A stretch of DNA of 64,000 nucleotides, from assembly GCF_003259365.1 (NCBI RefSeq), contig NZ_QLLY01000001.1:620001-684000 (forward strand), given 5' to 3'. The notes beneath the pieces were generated by a model, which made no database searches, was not told the DNA's origin, and saw only the letters and a list, made by a program, of their open reading frames with translations. The position numbers and the translations under genes are program-made. This stretch comes from Streptomyces sp. PsTaAH-137. Its GTDB lineage: Bacteria > Actinomycetota > Actinomycetes > Streptomycetales > Streptomycetaceae. Position 1 is the first letter of the stretch. Every line of letters begins with the position of its first letter. Positions 36,899 to 46,006 of the stretch are shown in pieces.

Positions 36899-38503
36899 GT
36901 GAACAGCAGACTGTTCGGCGTCGGCGCGGCACTGTGCGCCCTCGCCCTCGTGGGCGCGGCACCGCCACCGGCTTCGTCCGCGCCCCGGCACGGGCTGCCG
37001 CTCGGCGCCGCCGGCCTCTCCGAGACCCGGACGACCCGGACCCTCCAGCCGGGCGTGACGCTCACCCGCATCGTGCGCGGCGCCGACACCCCGGCCATGG
37101 ACTGGACCGTGGAGCTGTCCATCCCGGGCGGCGCCGGATCCCCCGATCCGGACGCGCCGCCGAGCGCGCTCAAGGACGAGGAGAGCGCAGGCGAACTCCT
37201 CACGGCGCTGCGCGCCAAGGGCTTCGACGCCCGCTCCGAGAAGGTCACCACCCCGGCGACCGCCGACTACGCGGGCGGCACGCTCGGCTGGCGGGTCCGC
37301 GTCGGCACCTTCGCCGACGAGAGCGCGGCCACCGCGGAACGCACCCGGCTGCGCGCCGCCGGATACACCGGGTCCGCCTGGTACACCGGCTGGGACGGCG
37401 ACGCGGGCGACCGCGGCCCCTGGCACATCGACGTCCTCACCATCGACCCGAAGAAGTTCCACGGCGACCTCAAGGCCTCCTACGGCGCCGACCTGGAGAA
37501 CCGCGAGACGACCAGCGCGCTCGCCGCCGCCGACGGAGCGAGCGCCGGGGTCAACGCGGGCTTCTTCGTCCTCGACCCGAAGGCGGGCGCCCCCGGCGAC
37601 CCGGCCGGCGTCGGCGTCTACGACGGGCAGCTGCTCAGCGAGGCGGTGAACGGCCGCCCCGGCCTCGTCGTCCACGACTCCGCGCGCGGCACCGACGTCA
37701 CCCGCTTCACCTGGAGCGGCACCGCCACCGCGGGCCGCACCTCGCTCCCGCTGGACGGCGTCGACCGCGTCCCCGGCCTGATCCGCAACTGCGGCGGCAC
37801 CGCCGACGACCTGCCGACGGCCCGGCCCCTGCACGACACGACCTGCATCGACCCCGACGAACTCATCGCGTTCACCCCCGAGTTCGGCAAGGAGACCCCG
37901 AAGGGCGAGGGCGCCGAGGCCGTGCTCGACCGGCACGGCAAGGTCGTCGAGGTGCGGTCCTCGCGCGGCGTCGCCCTGCCCGCCGGCGGCCGCAGCGTCC
38001 AGGCGACCGGCACCGCCGCCGCCCGGCTCACCGCACTCGCCGAGGCCGGCCGCACCCTGCGCGTCCGGAGCGGCCTGAAGGACACCAAGGGCCGCCCCGT
38101 CACCGCGTCCCGCACCACCAGCGTCGTCAACGGCGGCCCCGAACTCGTCCGCGACGGCCGCCTCCACGTCACCCCGGCCACCGACGGCATGGTGCAGCCC
38201 GGCAACCCGAGCTTCTACTACGGCTGGGTGCACAAGCGGAACCCGCGCACCTTCGCCGGGACCGACGCCGCGGGCCGGACCGTCCTCGTCACCGCCGACG
38301 GCCGCAGCACCGGATCGCTCGGCCTGAGCATCCCGGAGAGCGCGGCGGTCGCCCGGGCGCTGGGCCTCACCGACGCCGTCAACCTCGACGGCGGCGGCTC
38401 GACCACCATGGTCGTCGACGACCAGGTCATCAACGACCCGTCCGACGCCACCGGCGAACGCCCGGTCGGGGACGCCCTCCTGGTGCTCCCCGCCACACAC
38501 TGA
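36899..38503 (+). CDS. Secreted phosphodiester glycosidase with SPOR-like domain
   Basis: A 534-residue exported enzyme. It has a signal peptide (about 1-28), a SPOR-like region at about 100-165 (LLTALRAKGFDARSE, WRVRVGTFADE), then a phosphodiester glycosidase (NAGPA-type) domain from about 185 with VNAGFF, VNGGPELV and NLDGGGSTTM, the last being the family hallmark. Relatives remove sugar residues linked through phosphodiesters, and a SPOR module would hold the protein on denuded peptidoglycan glycans, pointing to wall or teichoic-type polymer turnover. GTG start with GGGGG upstream. Confidence 0.85.
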   Translation: MNSRLFGVGAALCALALVGAAPPPASSAPRHGLPLGAAGLSETRTTRTLQPGVTLTRIVRGADTPAMDWTVELSIPGGAGSPDPDAPPSALKDEESAGELLTALRAKGFDARSEKVTTPATADYAGGTLGWRVRVGTFADESAATAERTRLRAAGYTGSAWYTGWDGDAGDRGPWHIDVLTIDPKKFHGDLKASYGADLENRETTSALAAADGASAGVNAGFFVLDPKAGAPGDPAGVGVYDGQLLSEAVNGRPGLVVHDSARGTDVTRFTWSGTATAGRTSLPLDGVDRVPGLIRNCGGTADDLPTARPLHDTTCIDPDELIAFTPEFGKETPKGEGAEAVLDRHGKVVEVRSSRGVALPAGGRSVQATGTAAARLTALAEAGRTLRVRSGLKDTKGRPVTASRTTSVVNGGPELVRDGRLHVTPATDGMVQPGNPSFYYGWVHKRNPRTFAGTDAAGRTVLVTADGRSTGSLGLSIPESAAVARALGLTDAVNLDGGGSTTMVVDDQVINDPSDATGERPVGDALLVLPATH

Positions 38504-38578
38504 CCCCGCACCTCCAGTACGGAAGCAGGCCAGGTACCGCACCGGAGCACGATCCGCCGACGCCCCACGGGAGCCGCC

Positions 38579-39568
38579 ATGACCGCCGCCCTGACCCGCC
38601 GCGCCAGACGCCTGCTGCTCGTCCTGGCCGCGCTGCTGCTCACCTTCGGGGCGGCGCCGTCGACCGTCGCCGCCCCGGCCCCGCCCGCCGCGGAGGTCGT
38701 CGCCGTCACCCAGGTGGCCGAGCGGCAGGTGGACCTCTCGGTCCGCGCGTCGGCGCTCGGCGGCCGCACGGTGAAGGTGCGCCTGCTCACCCCCGACGGC
38801 TGGGACCCCGCCGACCGCGGCAGGCACTGGCCCACCCTGTGGCTGCTGCACGGCTGCTGCGGCGACTACACGTCCTGGACCGCCAAGACCGACGTCGCCT
38901 CTCTCGACAGCCTGCGCCACGTCCTCGTCGTCATGCCCGAGGCCGGCTGGAACGGCTGGTACAGCGACTGGTGGAACCACGGCCAGGGCGGCGACCCCGC
39001 CTGGGACACCTTCCACACCCGCGACCTGCGCCGCCTCCTGGAGCGCGACTGGGGCGCCGGCTCCCGCCGGGTCGTCGCCGGTCTCTCCATGGGCGGTCAG
39101 GGCGCGCTGATCTACGCGGCCCGCCACCCCGGCATGTTCAGGGCGGCGGCCGCCTACTCCGGCTCCGTCCACCCGCTCCTCAACGACGAGTCCACCACCC
39201 GCATCCTGGGCTTCTTCGCCGGTCAGAACACCGACCCGCTCCGCGTCTGGGGCGATCCCGTCGCCCAGCGCGCCATCTGGGCCGCCCACGACCCGTACCA
39301 CCTGGCGAAGCGCCTGAAGTCGCTGCCGGTCTACCTCTCCAGCGGCGACGGCACCGCGGGCCCGCTGGACCCGCCGGGCACCACGAACGCCCTGGAGGCC
39401 GACTTCGACCGGCAGAACCACGCGCTCGCCGACCGCCTGAAGAGCTTGGGAGCCCAGCACCTCACCACCCACTTCTACGGCCCCGGCACCCACACCTGGC
39501 CGTACTGGCAGCGCGAACTGCACTCCTCGCTGCCGATGCTCCTGCACGGTCTCGGCCTGAAGAGCTAG
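38579..39568 (+). CDS. Secreted alpha/beta-hydrolase esterase (antigen-85-like fold)
   Basis: A 329-residue exported esterase: a signal peptide ending near AAPAPPA, then an alpha/beta hydrolase with the oxyanion-region WLLHGCCGDYTSW, a nucleophile elbow GLSMGG at about residue 170 and a late HTW histidine. The fold resembles esterase D / mycolyltransferase-type proteins, but streptomycetes lack mycolates, so a carboxylesterase role is more likely. It follows the glycosidase gene by 75 nt on the same strand and has GGGAG as ribosome binding site; the two may be co-secreted wall-active enzymes. Confidence 0.85.
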   Translation: MTAALTRRARRLLLVLAALLLTFGAAPSTVAAPAPPAAEVVAVTQVAERQVDLSVRASALGGRTVKVRLLTPDGWDPADRGRHWPTLWLLHGCCGDYTSWTAKTDVASLDSLRHVLVVMPEAGWNGWYSDWWNHGQGGDPAWDTFHTRDLRRLLERDWGAGSRRVVAGLSMGGQGALIYAARHPGMFRAAAAYSGSVHPLLNDESTTRILGFFAGQNTDPLRVWGDPVAQRAIWAAHDPYHLAKRLKSLPVYLSSGDGTAGPLDPPGTTNALEADFDRQNHALADRLKSLGAQHLTTHFYGPGTHTWPYWQRELHSSLPMLLHGLGLKS

Positions 39569-39582
39569 CGTCGGGCGGGGCG

Positions 39583-40590
39583 TCAGGCTGGTGTCAGGCG
39601 GGCGATCCGGGCCAGCCGGCGGTACGACTCCAGCAGGCCCTCACGGTCGTACGTGCTGGTCGTCACCAGCACCTCCTGCGCCCCGCTCTCCTTGATCACC
39701 GTCTCCAGCTCGTCGGCGACCTGCTGCTCGGTGCCCGCGATGTGGCCGCGCAGGCCGGACTCGTAGAACTCGCGCTCCTTCGCGGTCAGTTCCAGGGACG
39801 CCACCCGCTCGGCGGGCGGCAGCGGCGGGAACGTGCCGTGCGTGCGCGAGTGCGCCATCGACCACGCCTCCGGGATCAGCAGCCGACGGGCCTCCGGCTC
39901 GCTGCCCGCGACCGCGACCGTCCCCGAGATCACGACGTACGGTTCCGCCGCCCACGCGGAGGGGCGGAACTCGGCACGGTAGCGGTCGATGCCGCGCAGC
40001 ATCTTCTCCCGGCTGCGCAGATCGCCGATGACCATGGGCAGACCCGCCCGGGCCGCGATCGAGGCGCCCTCGCCCATCGCCAGGACGAACGGCGGCAAGG
40101 TCAGCCCCTCGGACGGGCGGGCGTGGGCGCGCGTCGCCGACGTACCGGTGAAGAACGCCAGGAGTTCGTCGAGCTGGCCCGCGAAGTCGTCGGCGACGTC
40201 CTTGTCCCGGCCCAGCGCCCGGCGCACCCCGTCCGTGAACCCGACCGACCGGCCCAGGCCCATGTCGATCCGGCCCGGGAAGAGCGCCTCCAGGACCCCG
40301 AACTGCTCGGCCACCACCAGCGGCTGATGGTTGGGCAGCATGACGCCGCCGGTGCCGACGCGCAGCCTGCGCGTGGCCCCCGCGACGGCCGCCGCCAGCA
40401 CCGTGGGAGCCGAACCGGCCACCCCGGGCACCCCGTGGTGCTCGCTGACCCAGAACCGGTGATACCCGAGCCGCTCCAGGTCCTGGGCGAGCGCGACGGT
40501 GTCGCGCAGGGCGTCGGGGCCGGAGTGGCCCTCGCGGGTGCGGGAGCGGTCCAGGACGGAGAAGCGGGTCGTCTCGATCACGGTGGTCAC
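39583..40590 (-). CDS. LLM-class flavin-dependent oxidoreductase (luciferase-like)
   Basis: A 335-residue flavin-dependent enzyme of the bacterial-luciferase superfamily, with the N-terminal LERLGYHRFWVSEHHG, central RVGTGGVMLPNHQPL and DMGLGRS motifs of the group that uses FMN. It probably oxidises an alkane-, ketone- or amine-type substrate, but nothing here defines it. I prefer the GTG at 40590, with a TACGTT -10-like element 9 nt upstream; a GTG at 40614 would add eight residues and overlap the divergent promoter. Confidence 0.85.
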   Translation of the reverse strand: MTTVIETTRFSVLDRSRTREGHSGPDALRDTVALAQDLERLGYHRFWVSEHHGVPGVAGSAPTVLAAAVAGATRRLRVGTGGVMLPNHQPLVVAEQFGVLEALFPGRIDMGLGRSVGFTDGVRRALGRDKDVADDFAGQLDELLAFFTGTSATRAHARPSEGLTLPPFVLAMGEGASIAARAGLPMVIGDLRSREKMLRGIDRYRAEFRPSAWAAEPYVVISGTVAVAGSEPEARRLLIPEAWSMAHSRTHGTFPPLPPAERVASLELTAKEREFYESGLRGHIAGTEQQVADELETVIKESGAQEVLVTTSTYDREGLLESYRRLARIARLTPA

Positions 40591-40630
40591 GTTCTGTTCA
40601 ACGTACTGAGCCACCGGGGATTCCCGGCAA

Positions 40631-40636
40631 TAGGCT
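40631..40636 (+). promoter_or_regulatory. Putative -10 element (leaderless) of the HAD gene
   Basis: TAGGCT ends 7 nt before the GTG at 40644, and no Shine-Dalgarno sequence lies between. Confidence 0.4.
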
Positions 40637-40643
40637 GAAACCC

Positions 40644-41132
40644 GTGACCTCCGACAAGAAGCCGCTGGCTGTTTTCGATCTCGACGGAACGCTCGCCGAC
40701 ACCGCGCACCGGCAGCGGTTCCTGGAGCGGAAGCCGCGGGACTGGGACGGCTTCTTCGGCGCGGCCCCGGACGATCCTCCGCTGTCCGAGGGCGTCGCCC
40801 TGGCGCGGGAGAGCGCCGAGGAGTGCGAGGTCGTGTACCTGACCGGGCGGCCCGAGCGCAGCCGGGCCGACACCGTGGCCTGGCTCGCCGCGCAGGGGCT
40901 GCCCGCGGGCACGCTGCACATGCGACGTGACGACGACCGCAGGCCGGCCCGGCGGACGAAGCTGGAGATCCTGCGGCGCATGGCGCGCGGCCGCACCGTC
41001 CGGATGCTCGTCGACGACGACGAACTGGTCTGCGACGAGGCGGAACGCGCCGGATTCACCGTCGTGCGGGCCCGCTGGGCGAGCACGTCGACGGCCCTGA
41101 AGGACGCCCAGGAGCGCGAGGGACGTACCTGA
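40644..41132 (+). CDS. HAD-superfamily phosphatase, polynucleotide-kinase 3-prime-phosphatase-like
   Basis: A 162-residue HAD protein: motif I FDLDGTLAD at 11-19, motif II in YLTGRPE and a C-terminal VDDDE. The pattern of a DxDGTL nucleophile, TGR and an R-x-D loop resembles the 3-prime-phosphatase domain of T4 polynucleotide kinase-like proteins. It could act on phosphorylated RNA or DNA ends or on small phosphoesters. It is a single gene with a GTG start behind a -10 hexamer. Confidence 0.8.
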   Translation: MTSDKKPLAVFDLDGTLADTAHRQRFLERKPRDWDGFFGAAPDDPPLSEGVALARESAEECEVVYLTGRPERSRADTVAWLAAQGLPAGTLHMRRDDDRRPARRTKLEILRRMARGRTVRMLVDDDELVCDEAERAGFTVVRARWASTSTALKDAQEREGRT

Positions 41133-41155
41133 CGGCGGGTGGTGGGCCGACCGGC

Positions 41156-41371
41156 TCACTCACCGTCCTCGAGGCGGAAACCCACCTTCAGGCCCACCTG
41201 GTAGTGCTCGACCTCCCCGTCCACGATCTGGCCCCGGACCTGGGTGACCTCGAACCAGTCGAGGTTGCGCAGGGTCTGCGAGGCACGGCTGATGCCATTG
41301 CGGATCGCCTGGTCGATCCCCTCGTGGGAGGTGCCGACGATCTCCGTGACGCGGTACGTGTGATTCGACAT
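41156..41371 (-). CDS. Dodecin
   Basis: A 71-residue flavin-binding storage protein. The beta-alpha-beta-beta sequence with YRVTEIVGTS, the helix ending ISRASQTLRNLDWFEV (the Trp stacks on flavin) and GQIVDGEVEHYQVGLKVGF is characteristic. Twelve copies assemble into a hollow sphere that buffers riboflavin or FMN. The ATG at 41371 has GGTGGAAG upstream. It lies convergent to the HAD gene and is unlinked to flavin biosynthesis here. Confidence 0.93.
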   Translation of the reverse strand: MSNHTYRVTEIVGTSHEGIDQAIRNGISRASQTLRNLDWFEVTQVRGQIVDGEVEHYQVGLKVGFRLEDGE

Positions 41372-41541
41372 GCTTCCACCGTGCCTCAGGCCGGGGACTT
41401 GCGCGAGGGATCACGCGTTCGACTTACTTCCCGGTAACTCTTGACCGCGGCAATGGTCCATACCAAAATCCAGCCACACCCGTACGAGCGTTTCGCTCGT
41501 TCCCCCACGTCGGGCCGAACCTCCCTGTCCGCAGGCAGAAA

Positions 41542-42834
41542 GTGACCCTCGTGATCTCCCGCCGTGCCCTGCTGTCCCTCGGTCCCCTCGTCGCCGCGTC
41601 CGGCCTGCTGACCACGGCGTGCAATGTGCTGCCGGGCGGTGACGCGGGACGGACCACCGTCACCGTGTGGCTGATGCAGGGCAGCGCGTCGGACGCCTTC
41701 ATCGAACGGTTCACCAAGGACTTCGAGGCCGAGCACGGCGATCTGCGCCTCGACGTCCGCATCCAGGAGTGGACGGGCATCGGCGAGAAGGTCACCAAGG
41801 CGCTCGCCACCAAGGACGGGGGCTCCGGCGTCCCCGACGTCATCGAGGTCGGCAACACCCAGGTCCCGGGATACGCCGACGGGGACGGGCTGCTGGAGCT
41901 CTCGCTGGAGTCCGCGCGCGACCTCGGCATGGACGACTGGCTGCCCGGCCTCGCCGAGCCCGGCGCCGACAACGGCCGCCAGTTCGGCATCCCCTGGTAC
42001 GCGGCCAACCGCGTCGTCATCTACAACACGTCCCTCTTCGACGCGGCCGGCATCAAGAAGCCGCCGAAGACCCGGGACGAATGGCTCGACATGACGCGCC
42101 GCCTCGACTCCGGCGGCACACAGGGCATCTACCTCGCCGGGCAGGACTGGTACACGCTGTCCGGCTTCATCTGGGACGAGGGCGGTGAACTCGCCCACGA
42201 GTCGGCGGGCACCTGGACCGGCGCCCTGCACACCGACGCGGCCCTGCGCGGCATGGCGTTCTACGGTCAGCTCCAGGCGCTCGGTGACGGCCCCAAGGAC
42301 GCCGACGAGGAACACCCCTCGCAGGCCGACCGGTTCGCCGAGGGCGACGTCGCCCAGATCATCTCGGTGCCGGGCTCCGCGCAGCGCATTCTCCAGAAGA
42401 ACCCGTCCCTGAAGGACAAGCTGGGCTTCTTCCCGATCCCGGGGAAGACGGCGGCGCGCGCCGGTGCCGTGTTCACCGGCGGCTCCGACCTCGTCATCCC
42501 CGCACACACCGCCCACCGCTCGGCCGCGGTCGCCGTGGTGGAGGCCCTGGCCGGGAAGAAGTGGAACACCGACCTGGCCAGGACCATGAACTACGTGCCG
42601 AACAAGACCACGCTCGCCGCCGCGGTGGCCGGCGAGCCCGGTGTCGCCGCGATGGCCGTGGGCGCCGCCCACGGCAAGGCGACCCCGGCCTCCCCCCTCT
42701 GGGCGGCCGTGGAGGCCGCCGACAACCCCATCAAGTCCTACATGTCCCGGGTCCTGATGGGCGCCGACCCGAAGACGGAGGCCCAGAAGGCGTCGAAGGA
42801 GATCACGAAGCGCCTGGACGACCGGGCCGAGTAG
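41542..42834 (+). CDS. Solitary extracellular solute-binding lipoprotein (carbohydrate ABC type)
   Basis: A 430-residue sugar-type binding protein with a Tat-like SRRALL start, a hydrophobic core and the lipobox TTAC near residue 27. The mature part shows cluster-B features: TVTVWLMQGS, GNTQVPGYAD, IPWYAANRVVIYNT and a Trp/Tyr-rich ligand cleft. It resembles the oligosaccharide-binding proteins of carbohydrate ABC transporters, but no permease or ATPase gene is in the window, so it must borrow a transporter or act as a sensor. GTG 41542 is used; a second in-frame GTG at 41551 is possible, and neither has a strong ribosome binding site. Confidence 0.85.
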   Translation: MTLVISRRALLSLGPLVAASGLLTTACNVLPGGDAGRTTVTVWLMQGSASDAFIERFTKDFEAEHGDLRLDVRIQEWTGIGEKVTKALATKDGGSGVPDVIEVGNTQVPGYADGDGLLELSLESARDLGMDDWLPGLAEPGADNGRQFGIPWYAANRVVIYNTSLFDAAGIKKPPKTRDEWLDMTRRLDSGGTQGIYLAGQDWYTLSGFIWDEGGELAHESAGTWTGALHTDAALRGMAFYGQLQALGDGPKDADEEHPSQADRFAEGDVAQIISVPGSAQRILQKNPSLKDKLGFFPIPGKTAARAGAVFTGGSDLVIPAHTAHRSAAVAVVEALAGKKWNTDLARTMNYVPNKTTLAAAVAGEPGVAAMAVGAAHGKATPASPLWAAVEAADNPIKSYMSRVLMGADPKTEAQKASKEITKRLDDRAE

Positions 42835-42854
42835 ACGGAGACCGGCGCCCCGTC

Positions 42855-42882
42855 AGGGGCGCGGGGAACTGTGCCACCAGCC
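42855..42882 (+). repeat. Single copy of the GC-rich intergenic repeat
   Basis: AGGGGCGCGGGGAACTGTGC and the following bases match the repeat core found five times at 27.9-28.3 kb. It lies in the 75-nt gap between convergent genes and probably works as a terminator. Confidence 0.7.
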
Positions 42883-42909
42883 ACGACGCGCCGGCACCCG
42901 GAGAACTCC

Positions 42910-43884
42910 TCAGCCCCCGACCCCGCTGAGCGACAACGCGAACCGCCCCGCGTCATCGGTCCACCAGTGCGTCAACTCCATCCCGGCGGAGCGCAGTTCG
43001 CCCGCGACCCCGTTCCGCCGGAACTTGGCGGACACCTCGGTCCGTACCTCCTCACCGTCCGCGAACTCGACCACCAGATCCAGCGCCGGAATCTTGACGA
43101 CCTGCTCCCGAGCGGAGCGCAGCCGCATCTCGATCCACTCGGCCCGCCCGTCCCACAGGGCGACATGCCCGAAGGCGGCCGGGTCGAAGTCGGCGCCCAG
43201 CTCCCGGTTCATCACGGCCAGCACGTTCTTGTTGAACGCGGCCGTGACCCCGGCCGCGTCGTCGTACGCGGCGACCAGCTCGGCCTCGTCCTTGACCAGG
43301 TCCGTGCCGAGCAGGAAGAAGTCGCCCGGCGAGAGCATCCCGCGCACCGACGCGAGGAACGCCGTCCGCTCCTCGGGCAGCAGATTGCCGATCGTGCCCC
43401 CGAGGAACGCCACCAGACGCGGCCCCGGAGTCGCGGGGAGCACCAGATCGCGGGTGAAGTCGGCGACGAGCGCGTGGATGTCGAGTCCGGGACGGTCGGC
43501 GTGCAGCGAACGCGCCGCACCGCGCAGCGCGCTCTCGCTGACGTCCACCGGCACGTACGCCGCGAGATCCGGCAGCGCGTCCAGCAGATGGCGGGTCTTG
43601 TCCGACGAGCCCGAGCCCAGCTCGACCAGGGTGCGCGCCCCGGTCGCCGCCGCGATCTCGGACGCGCGGGCCACCAGGATCTCCCGCTCGGCCCGGGTCG
43701 GGTAGTACTCGGGCAGCGTCGTGATCTCGTCGAACAGCTCGCTGCCGCGCGCGTCGTAGAACCACTTGGGCGGCAGCGTCTTGGGGGAGCGGGTCAGACC
43801 GTGCAGGACGTCGGCCCGCAGGGCCGCGCCGGTCGCGTCCTCGGGCAGGGTGCGGGTGACGTCAAATGGGGGGTTCGTGGTCAC
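42910..43884 (-). CDS. egtD: Ergothioneine: histidine N-alpha-trimethyltransferase EgtD
   Basis: A 324-residue SAM-dependent methyltransferase of the EgtD family. The LPPKWFYDARGSELFDEIT segment near residue 35, the LVELGSGSSDKTRHLLDAL SAM site, LVAFLGGTIGNL and a C-terminal MELTHWWTDDAGRFAL stretch are the family signature. It methylates L-histidine three times to hercynine. It starts with a GTG overlapping the egtC stop and is last of four coupled genes. Confidence 0.95.
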   Translation of the reverse strand: MTTNPPFDVTRTLPEDATGAALRADVLHGLTRSPKTLPPKWFYDARGSELFDEITTLPEYYPTRAEREILVARASEIAAATGARTLVELGSGSSDKTRHLLDALPDLAAYVPVDVSESALRGAARSLHADRPGLDIHALVADFTRDLVLPATPGPRLVAFLGGTIGNLLPEERTAFLASVRGMLSPGDFFLLGTDLVKDEAELVAAYDDAAGVTAAFNKNVLAVMNRELGADFDPAAFGHVALWDGRAEWIEMRLRSAREQVVKIPALDLVVEFADGEEVRTEVSAKFRRNGVAGELRSAGMELTHWWTDDAGRFALSLSGVGG

Positions 43885-44633
43885 GCGGGCTCCTTGAGCG
43901 GGGTGAGCAGGACGTCGGTGCGGCTCGCGGCGAGCAGGGTGCGGTCGGGCACCTCGACCCAGCGCGGATCGTCGTCGTAGGGCTCGGAGGCGACGACGGT
44001 GCCGCGAGCGGGGTCGGCGAGGTACCACAAGGTGTCGCCCCAGGCCGTCGCGGCGATCGTCTCGCCGTTGGTGAGCAGGAGGTTGAGACGGGCCGCGGGC
44101 TGCGCCTCGGCCACGTCGAGCACGGTGTCGGCCAGCGCCTGGGCGGGCTCGTCCCCGGTGCGCAGCCGGTGCAGGGCGAGCGCCCACAGGAACGCCGCGT
44201 CGCACCGCGCCTCCATCGACAGCAGGCCGGCGGCGGGCAGCGCGGACACGAGCGGGGCCAGCGACCCGGGCCAGCCCGGCACCGCGCCGTTGTGGCTGAA
44301 CAGCCAGGGGCCCGCCGCGTACGGCGCCGCGGCGGCCTCCCCGTCCGCGCCCGCGAGCGTCGCGTCCCGTACGGCGGCCAGCAGCGCCCCGGAGCGGACG
44401 ACCCGGGTCAGATCCGCGTACGCGGCGTCGCCCCAGACCGGCCCGAAGCGGCGGTAACGGGCGGGCACCGGGTCCCCGTCCGCGTACCAGCCCACGCCGA
44501 AACCGTCGGCGTTGACCGTCCCGTGCCGCTGTCTGCGCGGCTCCCAGGACTGGCGGAACAGACTGTGCGGCGGCGCGTTCAGCACCTCGCCGAGCGCCAC
44601 CGGTGGTCCCAGGTAGGCAAGATGACGGCACAT
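43881..44633 (-). CDS. egtC: Ergothioneine: class II glutamine amidotransferase EgtC
   Basis: A 250-residue Ntn-hydrolase. After Met removal the N-terminal Cys2 (MCRHLAYLG) is the nucleophile; NADGFGVGWY and FSHNGAVPG are the conserved glutaminase motifs. It removes the gamma-glutamyl group from hercynyl-gamma-glutamylcysteine sulfoxide. It overlaps egtB (ATGA) upstream and egtD (GTGA) downstream. Confidence 0.94.
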   Translation of the reverse strand: MCRHLAYLGPPVALGEVLNAPPHSLFRQSWEPRRQRHGTVNADGFGVGWYADGDPVPARYRRFGPVWGDAAYADLTRVVRSGALLAAVRDATLAGADGEAAAAPYAAGPWLFSHNGAVPGWPGSLAPLVSALPAAGLLSMEARCDAAFLWALALHRLRTGDEPAQALADTVLDVAEAQPAARLNLLLTNGETIAATAWGDTLWYLADPARGTVVASEPYDDDPRWVEVPDRTLLAASRTDVLLTPLKEPA

Positions 44634-46006
44634 CAGGAACCGTCCTCCCGCGCCTGGGCGTCCCGCGCCGTGCGGAAACCCGAGAAGATCTGGCGGCGCA
44701 CCGGAAGGTCCCAGTTGCGGAACGTGCCCCGGCAGGCGATCCGGTCCACCGCGAACGACCCGCCGCGCAGCACCTTGTGGTCGGAGCCGAAGAAGACCTC
44801 CGAGTACTCGCGGTACGGGTAGGGGGCGAAGCCGGGATAGGGCAGGAAGTCGCTGGCCGTCCACTCCCACACGTCACCGATCAGCTGCCGCACCCCGAGC
44901 GGCGACGCACCGAGCGGATAGCTGCCGGCGGGGGCCGGGCGCAGATGGCGCTGGCCCAGGTTCGCCCGCTCCGGCGTCGGATCGGCGTCGCCCCACGGGT
45001 AGCGCGTCGAGCGGCCCGTCGCCGGATCGAAGCGGGCCGCCTTCTCCCACTCCTCCTCCGTCGGCAGCCGGCGCCCCGCCCAGCGGGCATAGGCGTCGGC
45101 CTCGTACCAGCTCACGTGCAGCACCGGCTCGTCGGGCGGCACCACCTCCGTCACCCCGAACCGCCGGCGCAGCCACTGGCCGCCCGCGTCCCGCCGCCAG
45201 AACAGCGGTGCCTCCAGGCCGTGGTCGCGCACCATGGCCCAGCCCGCCGACGACCACCAGTCGGGCGTGCGGTAGCCGCCGTCGGCGATGAACTCCAGAT
45301 ACCTCCCGTTCGTCACCGGCGCGGTGTCGATGAGGAACGGCGGCACCAGGCGGGTGTGGGCGGGCCGCTCGTTGTCCAGTGCCCAGGGCTCCGCGGACGT
45401 CCCCATCGTGAACGGGCCGCCGGGTACGAGCACTTCGGCCGGTCCGGTGAACGGGACGGCGAGCGGTTCGGGGTCCGGAGCGGTCAACGCCGTCGCACCC
45501 GTACGGAGCTGATGGGTGATCAGCATCGTTTCGTCGTGCTGCTGCTCGTGCTGGGCGATCATGCCGAAGGCGAAGCCCGACCGGGTCAGCCGCGCGCCTC
45601 CTTCGGCGTCGAACGACGCGCCGGCCAGCACGTCCAGGGCCCGACCGCGCACCTCCGCCGCGTAGCCGCGTGCCTCCTGCGGCGCCAGCAGCGGCAGCTT
45701 GGGGCGCTCGGCACGCGGATGCTCGAACGCGTCGTACAGCGGGTCGATCTCCGGCCGGATCGCCTCCCGGCCGCCGACGGCCCGCAGCAGCCACTGCTCC
45801 TCCTGATTGCCGATGTGCGCGAGATCCCACACCAGCGGGGACATCAACGGCGAGTGCTGCGCCGTCAGTTCGGGCTCCTCGACGCAGCTCGTGAGCAGCG
45901 TCGTGCGCAGCCGCGCGGTCTCCAGGGCCTCGACCGCGCGGCTCCTGAGCGCCTCCGGGTCCATGGCCCCGCTCTCCGCGCCTTCCGGGGTCTGCTGACT
46001 GGTCAT
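44633..46006 (-). CDS. egtB: Ergothioneine: sulfoxide synthase EgtB
   Basis: A 457-residue non-heme iron enzyme. The N-terminal DinB-like four-helix part contributes the iron histidines (DLAHIGNQEEQW and the HEQQHDET pair). The C-terminal formylglycine-generating-enzyme-like domain runs from about 195 to the end (VPGGPFTMGT, RLPTEEEWEKAARF, LRGGSFAVD). It couples hercynine with gamma-glutamylcysteine and oxygen, forming the C-S bond. The ATG overlaps the egtA stop. Confidence 0.95.
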   Translation of the reverse strand: MTSQQTPEGAESGAMDPEALRSRAVEALETARLRTTLLTSCVEEPELTAQHSPLMSPLVWDLAHIGNQEEQWLLRAVGGREAIRPEIDPLYDAFEHPRAERPKLPLLAPQEARGYAAEVRGRALDVLAGASFDAEGGARLTRSGFAFGMIAQHEQQHDETMLITHQLRTGATALTAPDPEPLAVPFTGPAEVLVPGGPFTMGTSAEPWALDNERPAHTRLVPPFLIDTAPVTNGRYLEFIADGGYRTPDWWSSAGWAMVRDHGLEAPLFWRRDAGGQWLRRRFGVTEVVPPDEPVLHVSWYEADAYARWAGRRLPTEEEWEKAARFDPATGRSTRYPWGDADPTPERANLGQRHLRPAPAGSYPLGASPLGVRQLIGDVWEWTASDFLPYPGFAPYPYREYSEVFFGSDHKVLRGGSFAVDRIACRGTFRNWDLPVRRQIFSGFRTARDAQAREDGS

